The position numbers and the translations under genes were made by a program. A stretch of DNA of 64,000 bases, from contig OX463818.1 of the NCBI GenBank assembly GCA_949825045.1, positions 27,544,906 to 27,608,905 of the forward strand, written 5' to 3'. Shown here piece after piece: positions 23,826 to 34,399 of this stretch. This DNA is from Argyresthia goedartella. Lineage: Eukaryota; Arthropoda; Insecta; Lepidoptera; Argyresthiidae. The first letter of the stretch is position 1. Every line of letters starts with the position of its first letter. Below the pieces are notes generated by a model, which was not told the origin of the DNA, did no database searches, and worked only from the letters and a program-made list of their open reading frames with translations.

Positions 23826-23995
23826 AGCTTAACTGCACTGGCCGACAACTGAAAGTCGTGCCACTGGCGCGTGCCACTGGCGCCATGTCGGCTATAGCCG
23901 ACACATTAAGTAAAAATACCCTATATCTATGAAATAAGTTGTATACGTATATTGCAAGGCATGCCATGCAATATAGCTATACAACTTATTTCATA
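23826..23995. repeat. Dispersed repeat with an inverted end
   Basis: ACTGGCCGACAACTGAAAGT is shared with about 12325 and, in complement, with about 17800-17850. The end carries a palindrome, CTATGAAATAAGTTGTAT pairing with ATACAACTTATTTCATAG. From 23000 to 25250 I see no gene. The block 23260-23700 looks like decayed repeat. Confidence 0.6.
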
Positions 23996-25254
23996 GCTAA
24001 CATGTAACACATTTTGTATTTGATATTTACGTTAATTGAAACAATGATTTTCTTTATGAAGTTTTGAATTATTGATACATATGGAACTTACAAACTATTA
24101 TATACAATACAATTTAATAAATTATAGTCGATTATTTTCAACCTTTTTGTAATTTTTAAGGTTGCGCAACGTTTAGTCATAAGATCTATTTTGATAGCAT
24201 ATTGATTTGTTTAAAATATCGTGGAAATCAGTTATTATAATTATAACCCAACGAAAAGGTATTGTTAAATGTGTGGTCACAACAAAACAAAAAGTTCAAA
24301 AGTAAAACTCGACTACTTACTAAGACATCCCGCACTGCGCACGCACGGTATGAAACCGATTACCACCGGTCGATAACACAATACATGTCTAACCATTCGA
24401 CGAAATGATAGTGAAAATAGTGACACTTGTCAAAATAGTGACACCTGTCAAAAAAAGTGACAGCAATAAAAAATAAGTGAGAGTGGGAGGTCATCTCTTA
24501 TAAACTTTCATTCATATTGAATCATAATAATGATACTATTCTGAATGGGAAATGGCGTCCATCACAGCTTAGACGATCCATTCAGAACACTTTGAACGCG
24601 ATGTAGATGTTGACACCGACAGATAAACAAACATCATTATCCATATTTTTTCTTGTGTGAATACAAAGGAAATACTTATTATTTTCAATTAACATATGGA
24701 GCACTAGGAGTTGCTGGTTGCTTTTTTAAATCTAGGGGCACGGCAGTGCCCCCGCCAAGTCGAGCGCGAAGCAAACACTGCCGTACCATTCTTTACTGGA
24801 ACCATTTCGCCGCATTTTCAGGCCCCTATTTGAGAATCTCTGGATAAGACCAGAGCGCAGAAATTTTCGTCATCCAGTTAGCTATAATCACATACTTAAA
24901 ATCCAAAATTTCAAGTCTGTAGGTCATTTAGTTCCGAAGTTAAGCGAAAGCAAAGTTTCACATTTATTACACTCACTCACTCACTCAATCATGATCATCA
25001 GAATAGAACTAGTACTTCCCATAAACTCAGAGAGCTGAAAATTGGTACAGAGTTAGGGTTTAATGGCCACATAAAGGGAAAACTATAAAACTAGGATAAT
25101 CGAAGATCTGGAGTACCTGGTGACCCTGATTAGAAAACACAAGAGCTTGGTTTTTGTATAGATTCGGTATACACCGTTTTCATATCTCCCGGATATCTCC
25201 CGAAAATCTAATAAAATAAATCAATATGCCCACGTTTCTACAAAAAGAAGTGAA

Positions 25255-25514
25255 ATCCCACCAAAAACATTCTGTAAAAAACTAGCCAAGTCTCGATGGA
25301 GCTGCTTGTTTATCTCTAAAAAGTAATGAAATCTAGACAAAGTCGTGCCAAGTCTAAGGTTCCTTACCGCGATTTCTTTATTATTATAGTTAATGTTGTG
25401 TGACTTGGCCGTTGAACATTCTTTATACGTTAGTGGGTACACATAATATAAACAGATAAACAAGCAGCTCCATCGAGACTTGGCTAGTTTTTTACAGAAT
25501 GTTTTTGGTGGGAT
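25255..25514. mobile_element. 260-bp MITE with perfect 61-bp terminal inverted repeats
   Basis: The left arm starts ATCCCACCAAAAACATTCTG and ends GCTTGTTTATCT. The right arm is its exact complement over 61 bp. The perfect arms imply recent activity or gene conversion. It has no coding capacity. From 25515 to 27070 no gene is seen, apart from a 410-bp-repeat fragment near 25886-25945. Confidence 0.92.
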
Positions 25515-27074
25515 AGGATTGACTCGGAAGAAGAATACGTCACGCCACACGTTATAAGCGGTGGCCTTGAATGTGCAGTAGTTACTTTTTAATACCTGTA
25601 CACATGCCCAGTAATTCCCGCCAACGTCGCCCAGCGCTCTTATTCGTGGCGCGAGGTATAACTATATCGTTAAGAATAGCTGACAGATACCATTGTCGAT
25701 GTCGATTTTGGTTGTTCGCTCAGAAGCGTGGACGATGACAGCACAACATGGCGACGTTAATGATGTCATTAATGACGTCATAGCAACCATTTAGTTAGAG
25801 CAAGGCTGGCCAAACCCAGGCCCGTGGGCCACGAGGATTTTGCCCGCCAGCACTTCGGTCGGCCGACTAGCATTTTGCGTTTTTAGGGTTCCGTGCCTGA
25901 AGGGTGCCAAAAGGGTGGTACTAAGCCTCCGCTGTCCGTCTGACTGTATTTCTGATGCCACTACGGCAACAAGTAATGAAATACACGAGATTTTATAAAT
26001 GAAAGGGGTTCCCCATACAATGACGTTTTATAATGCCTGATTGAAAATTTCGCGGTAGCTCTTACCGTCATCGATGGTACTTTTGCGATGCACCGGGTCG
26101 CCATTTATTACCATGGCATAAGCCATGGTAATAAAATTTAAAACCTATAACGGAAAAGTGGCGGTGCTATTCAAGAGGTAATTAAATTGATATTATTAAA
26201 ATAAATTATTGAAAAATTTTTTATTTTAATTTTAAATCATTAATTTATTTAATATCTCCTTTAATTGAATTAGAACAATATTAGGATTAATATTTTTACC
26301 ATATTATTTTCTGGTAATATAATTAAGTGTACAAAACTGCTATGTAGGATAACTCATAACAACTTATTAGTATCAACGTAGAATACAACTCTGTTACCAA
26401 GAAACCAGAGTTTATGGTCATGCTCACTAAAATGTATTTTCTTGCGCCGACTCTGTGTAGCGGGTTGCTCCTCTCCCTCACATATGGCGAGGGGGGTGAT
26501 GGCTGGTGCACAAGTCATACTCGTGAACGGGTGCTGCTTGGGGGGACTGGCCCAGACTGGTTTCTCATAAGTTATGTTCATTACAACTTGTCTTTGTTCT
26601 TATTTATTTATTTTGTTAGATATTTTTTTTAAACATCTTATTGGCACTTATGGATACGATCGATATATCTAATTTAATGACATATTGTCATTAGATTAGA
26701 TAATTTTTACATCGTGCATTGTGTAATAAAAAATATATATGACGAAAATTAAAAAAAATACATCCCCGTAGAGTTTCTTGGTGCTATCTTCTCTGACGGG
26801 CGTATTTCCGAAGCGTGGAGTTAATGGAGTTTATTTTTCCTGTGCGAGATTCAGACATGAATCACCACTTGAAATGGAAATTTATTTTTTCAAACTCAAA
26901 CCATAATCAGTAATGTACTCATTAGTTCAGTTGATCATATTTGATATTTTTATTTTTTTTCCATGTATATGAGACTGGTACCGAGACCAATTTTGGACAT
27001 TTTTTGTTTTCGTTGTGTTATATTATACTTCGGCGAAACTTGACGGAAGACGAAGGTCGAAGATGTAGGTAGGC

Positions 27075-27235
27075 GGATAACGAGACTGAGGTGGGATGGG
27101 CGGGACACTCACTTGGCTAGACGGGATGACGGACGGTGGACCAAAACAGTCACACAATGGTGGCCACGGGGAGCAACAAGGCCAGTGGACAGACCACCTG
27201 CCCGATGGTCCGACGAAATACTAAATACGTATGAA
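27075..27235 (+). pseudogene. RTE-type LINE, C-terminal ORF remnant
   Basis: Plus-strand translation reads as the basic motif seen at the end of RTE-like polyproteins: a GH-x-AR pattern (RDTHLARRDDGRWTK), then WWPRG and RPPARWSDE. A related remnant is at 39995-40235. No RT core remains. Confidence 0.6.
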
Positions 27236-27579
27236 TGAATGAATGGTGCTTCTCCAGCCAGGGTTCTAAACCTGTTCCGGTCTTTCGGCCGGCATACCAG
27301 AGGGCACAAGTTTTGAGGGGGGGCGGAATGACCTGCTCTGTAGGAAGGGAAGGATAGTGAATTCAATCGACCGACTCTTCAGCCTGAAGCCAATATAGGA
27401 TATGTGGAATGGGGAGGATGTGGGATTTGGAGAGCAGCTGTTGTTTTCTTCAAGTTCTTGTTTTCCTTCTATTTTCAGTTATTGTTAATAGTTGAGTTTC
27501 CTGAGTCGTGTTCGTTTGGGTTATCCGGTAAGTTCCCAGTTACGCTTTTGCTGTCTGTTTCTGGGATACGGTATATTTG

Positions 27580-28040
27580 CCTCTAGGCCATCCTGACTTC
27601 GTCCCTGTTGTGTGATGATTCTGTCCAGTAACTGTGTTCTTCACCGTAGTATTTGATGTCATGCTTAAGGAAATCTTTCCAGGTGTATATAAGTCGGCCA
27701 ACTTTCTTCTTCCTTGCTTCGTATTTGAATGGAGCGTGTAGTAAGTGCTGTTTTGGGAGTCGCAGAATATGTATAGAAACATATCCGGTGGTTTTTGATT
27801 CGTTTGGTTATCGTTTTGCCCTGTAGTCAATCATGAATTTTGTGGTATCTTGGATAGCTTCTGGCGTTCTCAAACATGTCTCTGAAGATCAGGCGTTCAT
27901 ATACTGACTGTCAACTGTTTGCTTTAGTGAGGGTTGCCGCTTTTTGTCCGTATCTTATAAACAGTGCAATGACCATTTTGTAAATCAGGCGCACTATATT
28001 TCAGTCTATGTTGGATTTCTTTATAAAATGCATTAGGGCC
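27580..28040 (-). pseudogene. LINE ORF remnant, C-terminal region
   Basis: Minus-strand frames give fragments HAPFKYEARKKKVGRL and TWKDFLKHDI, broken by frameshifts and stops. These resemble the end of a LINE polyprotein (the LHAPF-GRPRKTWKD type). It opposes the plus-strand remnant at 27075. Confidence 0.5.
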
Positions 28041-28239
28041 TTGGAATTGCATATGGCTTGCCGACACCTCTTTTTTATTGTGTCCTATGTCCTGCCGTAA
28101 TATATGTGCCGAGATATTTGATTTCGTTTACGGTTCGTATTGGAACTACGTCCAATTCACTGGTTGTTTATGGGGTCTCTTATAATAATTTTCGTCTTTC
28201 TACTTTTAAGTTTGCCATGAGCAGTTTTCCGATGATATT

Positions 28240-28640
28240 TAATTATTCACTTTTAGCTACTCCGCGGCATAGCAGCGCTGCGTATAAACGCTCTTTCAGG
28301 TTGCGGGCGGTCCGACTCTGGAACGCACCTCTTTGCACTATAAGAGACAGTCCGACTCTTTTTTCTTTTAAGAAACATATCAAAGAGCTCTACATGTCTC
28401 TTTCGTAAAAGTTATTGTATTTATTTTATTATATGTAAGGTTTATGTATATATCGGTAATTATTTCGTATCTGCTATCTGTATTTTACAGATATTTTAAT
28501 TTATTCCTAGGCATTTTAGTTATAGTAATTATTGTGCACTGCCTACCCTTTTATGATAGCAATTCCTGTAATGCCTTGTTTTGCTGGAAGAAATCTCTTT
28601 TTAGAGACAAGCTCGCCCTTGTACATGCATTTTCTTTTGA
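28240..28640 (+). mobile_element. CR1-like LINE 3' end
   Basis: The plus strand encodes SFRLRAVRLWNAPL and SFKKHIKELYMSLS before a stop at 28408, the usual last residues of CR1/Jockey-type RT proteins. A 3' UTR follows, ending in the TTGCTGGAAGAAATCTC and GACAAGCTCGCCC tail also found at 7340 and 15705. Confidence 0.7.
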
Positions 28641-28688
28641 TGTAACTTTTAAAATATTTGTGTGCAATATTGTGAAGGAGGTTTGTTC

Positions 28689-29465
28689 CTATAATCCCTT
28701 TTTCCTGTATTTCTTTAAAGCGTCTTGTCCGATGCGAGCATTCAGATACCAGAGATAGTGTTTTGACATATGTATCATGTTTGTTTCCTGTATATAGGCT
28801 ATGTGTATGTTTTTGTTAGTCAATTCCGCGTCAATGTTGAGTCTTTTAGTTATTTCGGCGCATCCTCTAACCTTCCAAGTAGCAATGCGCATACGCTCGC
28901 ATGTGACTTGTGGTTTAAATATGGGGCTGTTTCGTATCATCGTATATCCGGTGTTGTCTGGGATGTCTTCTGTTGATGTTATGGTTGACCCTGAGGAGGT
29001 CATGGGTGTTGCATTAAGTATCGGCGAAAGTATGGTGTTATCAGTTTGGTTATCGGTTGCTTGAACCGTGGGTAAATTTGGCGATTCAAGCAAGTAAACG
29101 CTGTCGTAGTGGTGTCCTGTGACCGCTGTTCCGCTGGATTCTTGGGCGTGAATGTGAGCGATGGTGTATTTTGCTGGTGGATTGTTGCGTTAAGTAGAAA
29201 GTATTCGGCAGCTGGTATTATAATCTCCTCTCCAGCCCAAGTACCGTAATTGCGTAGATTTTCAGTGTTGAGTTGTTAAGGATTTCAGGCTCAGTGATTG
29301 CGAGCTTTGTTCTGTTCATCACCGTTTTCTTCTACATATTTAACTAGGTCCTTACGAATGTGAGTGTGATTGCATGTTAATTGACATAGGTGATTAATTT
29401 GGTCAGCAATTGCGGTGAATAGGCAGTTACCATCTCAGCGTTGGTAAGGCTTCCATTAGGTTATC
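28689..29465 (-). pseudogene. OTU-protease-bearing LINE relic, copy 2
   Basis: On the minus strand, 29450-29270 gives an OTU-like fragment (IADQINHL, NHTHIRKDL). GHHYDSVYLLES follows near 29110, and MRIATWKVRGCAEITKR near 28890, the start of an APE-type endonuclease domain. It continues with IHIAYIQETN. A frameshift disrupts the OTU motif. The order OTU then endonuclease suggests one ancestral retrotransposon protein. Confidence 0.6.
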
Positions 29466-29879
29466 TTCTTGGGATGTTGTTGAAAGAAAGAACTTAGAGA
29501 TAGCGTGATTTATTTGAACTACCTTTGTCTACGATTAACAGATCGTACGGGTTGCGATTGTCAAAGTTTGTGCGTATCTTCGTGCGCCCTTATTCTCGGT
29601 AGAGAGCCGCTTAGGACAAAAAGTCTCCGATTTTATTGTTGTTATTGTTCATCAGTGGAAGTCTTTTGTTAATTGCCTGTTTTCTGGAAGATGGTGAAAT
29701 GATCCTTTTATGATGTGCAATTGTTTGCTGTTTCTCGCTATTTCTCAGAATATGCAGTTATGTAGTAGACGGGCTTGCATTATTGTTTTATTTTTATGGG
29801 CTTGTCGGACCGGATAAAGTTAGAAATGGTTATGTTTTGTTTTACTGTTATTGGGTAGGTTCCTGCTTAGTTTTGTATT

Positions 29880-30200
29880 TAGGTATACCTATCTCCTACC
29901 TACTAGTACGGCACTGTGCCTGTGGAATAGTTTGGAGTTGGCGTAGTAATTTGAAGCGAGCGAGGTATCTGTTTATGAAATGGTATTTAGCATTACGAAG
30001 GGGGTTACCTGCCAGATATAGAGTTCGTTTTGCCTTTTGATCTGAGTTAGGGCTATCATAATCGCAGCGATCTCACCAGGTTGTTGCTCAGCTAGTGAGA
30101 TGAAGTACCCGGTTGTATCTGACCCGGCGGAGAGGGGTGCATGTGTTTGTGGCGTGTGAGTGTATGTGTCGGTACGGTAAGTATCAAAGTCATTGGTCAT
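29880..30200 (-). pseudogene. Possible RNase H-like remnant of a retrotransposon
   Basis: The minus strand reads LSAGSDTTGYF and AEQQPGEIAAIMIALTQI, which resembles the acidic helix region (AEIxAIxxAL) of retrotransposon RNase H. It is short and isolated. The assignment is tentative. Confidence 0.35.
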
Positions 30201-30269
30201 CTTATCTTGAGTTGTGCATTTTGGGTAGGCCGGGGGAAGGTGTTTAGATTTACCGCTATCATATTATCT

Positions 30270-30800
30270 GTTTTTGGGGCGGGTGGAACTTGAGGGTACT
30301 TTGGTAGTCGCGCTGTATTTTGGTATGGGAAAAGTGAGATGTTGCGATGTAGATTTGACTGGTTGTTGATAGGTTGTTGATTACGTTTTGGGGCTCTATT
30401 ATGTATGCGCTGTCGTAGTGGCTGTCGGAAAAGGTCAAGTTGACAGTTCCGACTGAGTTATATTCTTGTTGGGGCTATATACGATTGATGGGCCATTTTG
30501 TTGATGGATCGCTACACTTATTACGTAGAACTCCGCGGCTGCTATGATAATTTCTTCACCGCCCCACGTGCCCTGTATGTGAAGATTTATTATGTACTCA
30601 GTGAACGCTTCTGCGTTTGGTGCGTCGATCGCATGTTTGATGCGTGGATAATTGCTGTTAGTTTCCACGTATCTAGCTAAGTCGCTTCTGATGTGGGTAT
30701 GGTTGAATGTCGCTCCAAACAGATGGTTGATTTGGTCTGCAATTGCATGGAACAGGCAGTTTCCATCTCTGGGCATTGGTAGAGTTTCCATTGTGAGATA
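30270..30800 (-). pseudogene. OTU-protease-bearing LINE relic, copy 1
   Basis: A 118-codon frame (30435-30791) starts METLPMPRDGNCLFHAIADQ, with the OTU Asp-Gly-Asn-Cys nucleophile motif, and continues to FYVISVAIHQQNG. One frameshift later the expected histidine motif appears (FSDSHYDSAY near 30410). The frame has no signal of host splicing. It is closely related to copy 2, so it is transposon-derived. OTU enzymes are cysteine proteases that cleave ubiquitin chains; activity here is improbable because of the frameshift. Confidence 0.65.
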
Positions 30801-31257
30801 TTACTACAGGAGAAAGCCTCGTGGTATTTTAGCTAATATGAATGTGTGTTGTTTCTAAGAGTTGTACGGCCGGTATGATGAGAGACGCTGTTTGGCTTTT
30901 TACGATCTATTTTTATTCTAATGTTTCCCGGTATTTCCAAGATGGGCTGACACCATAGAATGGGTGCCAGATGTGTGAGTGAACGTTGTGAGCTTTTTGT
31001 GCTTCGAAGCTTTTTCAATTGTTCCTAAATAGCAGTCAATTGTTTTGTCTAGTTTCTGGGAGTTTGGTGAGATGGCCTTTTTATGGCCTGCACTTGTTTA
31101 GTTTTTGTTTATCGTCGGGTTTAGTATATTTGCAGTTTAGCTACATAAAAATAATTCTAGGATTGTTAAGTTTTGGGTTGGCTTATTCACTGAGTTTCAG
31201 GGTTTAGTGGATGGTTATTGTTAATGACTGTTTTGAATGGTCTTTCGAAGATGAGGA

Positions 31258-31340
31258 GAAAATAAATCTCGAGGAGAATTATCTCGAATTTATTTTCAGG
31301 CAAAGCAATATAAGTATATGTAGCTATAATAATGTTTTAT
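31258..31340. repeat. Segment duplicated in inverse orientation at 55585-55665
   Basis: AAATTTATTTTCAGGCAAAG-type sequence and GTAGCTATAATAATG here are complementary to TTGCTTTGCCTGAAAATAAA and CATTATTATAGCTA near 55585-55665. It probably marks the boundary of one transposon family present at both sites. Confidence 0.5.
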
Positions 31341-32334
31341 TAGTTGATTTTGATATTGCGTAGGTAGGGAATTGTTATATCCTGCCTATGATGCACCTAT
31401 AAATGTGATTATGCCTCAGTCAATAGGGACGACCGCGGCCGCGGTAAGTGGTGGTTTATTATTGTCAGGCGGCGAGTGGTGCTGAGAGAAATAAAGTTAG
31501 AGGTAGGTAATCACTATCAATGATGTCCTAATCGGAATGATCTCACCAGGTTGGTGTGTTTAGCGGCGGTGGTGGTGGAGGCAGTAGCGTTGAGGGTGTG
31601 TTGCGTAGGCGTCGCTCGCTGCCGGCCTGTCGCTGCGTGGCTCAGACGTGCACCTGGCCTAGAATAAATTCTAGGGCTTGCACAGATGGGATGCCTAAGA
31701 GTATCGCGCAGTTCTCTGGGCATTCATTACACTTGACCGCACTAGTATCATCACAATCACTGAAATGCGTGGTATTGCACAGATGGGGTGCCTAGATGGA
31801 TCGCGTAGATTCCCCAGGTAACCCTTACAGTAACACGCGGTATAAGCCAGCCTATAAGCCAGGCTCGTTTTCGGGCCTCCGGAGGCAGAACAAAAGGCGC
31901 GCGCCGGGGATGAAAACTATTGTTTGTTTAAATTCGTTTGGGAGATCTCGGGGGGGACACGTCCGTTCGGTCCGGCAACACAAACGCCACTCGGTCCGAC
32001 GAAATACTAAATACAAATACAAATACAAAATCCTTTATTTACAAAAGCATTATAAACTTATGCTTACATAAGTAGAGACCATAAGGTCTCCACACTAGGT
32101 GAAACCTGTGTCGTGGGGGCCATTCATTCAAGACATTTCAAAGATGAGACTCAGTGGAGCTAACTGTAGCAAGGATTAAGATATATAATGAGCTAGAATA
32201 ATTAAGAATTAGAGAAAGAAATTAATCAAAGACACTTATCCAGGGACCAACGACCCTAATATATATAAATATAAATTCATCTTATGTGAAAATTGATGTA
32301 ATACATATATGTGAGTGAATGGATGTGTGAAAGG

Positions 32335-32343
32335 GTGTGTGTG

Positions 32344-32375
<32 letters not shown>

Positions 32376-32408
32376 TGCGTATGTGTGTGTGTGTATGTGT
32401 GTGTGTGA
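32335..32408. repeat. (GT)n/(GTGC)n microsatellite
   Basis: A GTGTGTGT run with GTGCGTGC interruptions. The surrounding 31345-32640 has no supported gene, only repeat fragments. Confidence 0.95.
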
Positions 32409-32634
32409 GTAAATATTGAAATAAATAAATAATTAGATCATTTTAGGTTTGACATGAGATAATGAGAAAGAGTATCCAAGTACCTATGTAGATAACTTAA
32501 AAGACAACTAAAATATTACTAAATGGGTATTTTCATAAAAGCTTCAGTGCTGTCATAGTTTAGAGTTAGCAGCCACTTTCTGATAATTGCCTTAGCTTCC
32601 CAGACCGTGCATAGTGCTAAAGTCGACAGGATCT

Positions 32635-32715
32635 CAATGGACGCGGATGGCACAGGACGGTAGGGGTTGGCGCCATAGAGAAGAGGCCTGTGCCCAGCAG
32701 TGGGTTGATGTGGGC
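32635..32715 (+). mobile_element. RTE-like LINE 3' end fragment
   Basis: The plus strand encodes AQDGRGWRHREEACAQQWV, the stereotyped end of RTE polyproteins. A related end, AAGAGGCCTACACCCAGCAG, is at about 40220. Confidence 0.5.
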
Positions 32716-33139
32716 TGAGCATGCTGATATTGTACTAATTATTTTTAGTTCTTGTATGATAGTACGGACGCGCACTTGAATGTTTTTTTGAAAAAAGTAG
32801 TGTGGCCCGGCGCCGCCACAATCTAAAAAATGTTGCTCATCTGGAAACTCTATTGGCCAGCCTTGCTATATACATTCCAAATTTCATCCAATGACCATAC
32901 TATGGGAACAGTAATTATTTTTCGAGGTTAAAAGATTAAAGAAAGATAAAAGGCTATATGTTAAGTTATCAATGTGTCCAAGGTATTATAGTATTATAGT
33001 ATTATTAAGTCAGGGTATAAGCATAAGGCATTCTAAATTTCATTCCAATCCGTCCAGCCGTTTCAGCGCGATTTAACAAACATATAAACACACACACACA
33101 CACACACATACAAATTTTAACAATTATAATATCAGTAGG

Positions 33140-34395
33140 ATGATGTGCTTCTACCAGCCCACCTGGTAAAGCCATATTACATTCCAAATTTCATTTCAAT
33201 CCGTCCATCCGTTTCAGCGTGATAGAGTAACAAACATATAAACACAAACACACAAATTTTAACAATTATAATATCAGTAGGATGATGTGCTTCTACCACC
33301 CCACCTGGTAAAGCCATATTATATTACTTACGCTGTGCCTCTGCCACCCTACCTGGTAAAGCCATATTATATGGCTTATGCTGTGCCCCACCCCACCTGG
33401 TAAAGCCATATTATATGACTTATGCTGTGCCCCACCCCACCTGGTAAAGCCATATTATATGACTTATGCTGTGCCTCCACCACCCTACCTGGTAAAGCCA
33501 TATTATATGACTTATGCTGTGCCTCCACCACTCCACCTGGTAAAGCCATATTATATGACTTATGCTGTGCCCCACCCCACCTGGTAAAGCCATATTATAT
33601 GACTTATGCTGTGCCTCCACCTCCCCACCTGGTAAAGCCATATTTTATGACTTATGCTATGCCTCCACCACCCTACCTGGTAAAGCCATATTACATGACT
33701 TATGCTGTGCCTCCACCACCCTGCCTGGTAAAGCCATATTATATGACTTATGCTGTGCCTCCACCACCCCCCTGGTAAAGCCATATTATATTACTTATGC
33801 TGTGCCCCACCCCACCTGGTAAAGCCATATTATATGACTTATGCTGTGCCTCCACCTCCCCACCTGGTAAAGCCATATTTTATGACTTATGCTGTGCCTC
33901 CACCACCCCACCTGGTAAAGCCATATTATATGACTTATGCTGTGCCCCACCCTACCTGGTAAAGCCATATTATGTGACTTATGCTGTGCCTCCACCACCC
34001 CACCTGGTAAAGCCATATTATATGACTTATGCTGTGCCTCCACCACCCCACCTGGTAAAGCCATATTATATGCTTTATGCTGTGCCTCCACCACCCCACC
34101 TGGTAAAGCCATATTATGTGACTTATGCTATGCCCCACCCCACCTGGTAAAGCCATATTATATGACCTATGCTATGCCCCACCCCACCTGGTAAAGCCAT
34201 ATTATATGACTTATGCTGTGCCCCAACCCACCTGGTAAAGCCATATTATGTGACTTATGCTGTACCCCACCCTACCTGGTAAAGCCATATCCCACCTGGT
34301 AAAGCCATATTATATGCTTTATGCTGTGCCTCCACCACCCCACCTGGTAAAGCCATATTATATGACTTATGCTGTGCCTCTGCCGCCCTACCTGA
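33140..34395. repeat. Minisatellite, 44- and 48-bp units, about 24 copies
   Basis: The unit core is CCTGGTAAAGCCATATTATA and GACTTATGCTGTGCC. A variable CCACCACCCCA versus CCCCACCCCA spacer gives 48- or 44-bp steps. The array ends in CTACCTGATAAGAACC directly against LINE sequence. Its long open frames (Pro-Pro-His-Leu-Val-Lys-type repeats) follow from the period and are not genes. Confidence 0.95.
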
Positions 34396-34399
34396 TAAG

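Noticed and set aside
33378..34194. Several long open frames on both strands with Pro-Pro-His-Leu-Val-Lys-type repeats
   Set aside because: They arise from the 44/48-bp minisatellite in every frame and have no start context, splice sites or non-repeat domain.
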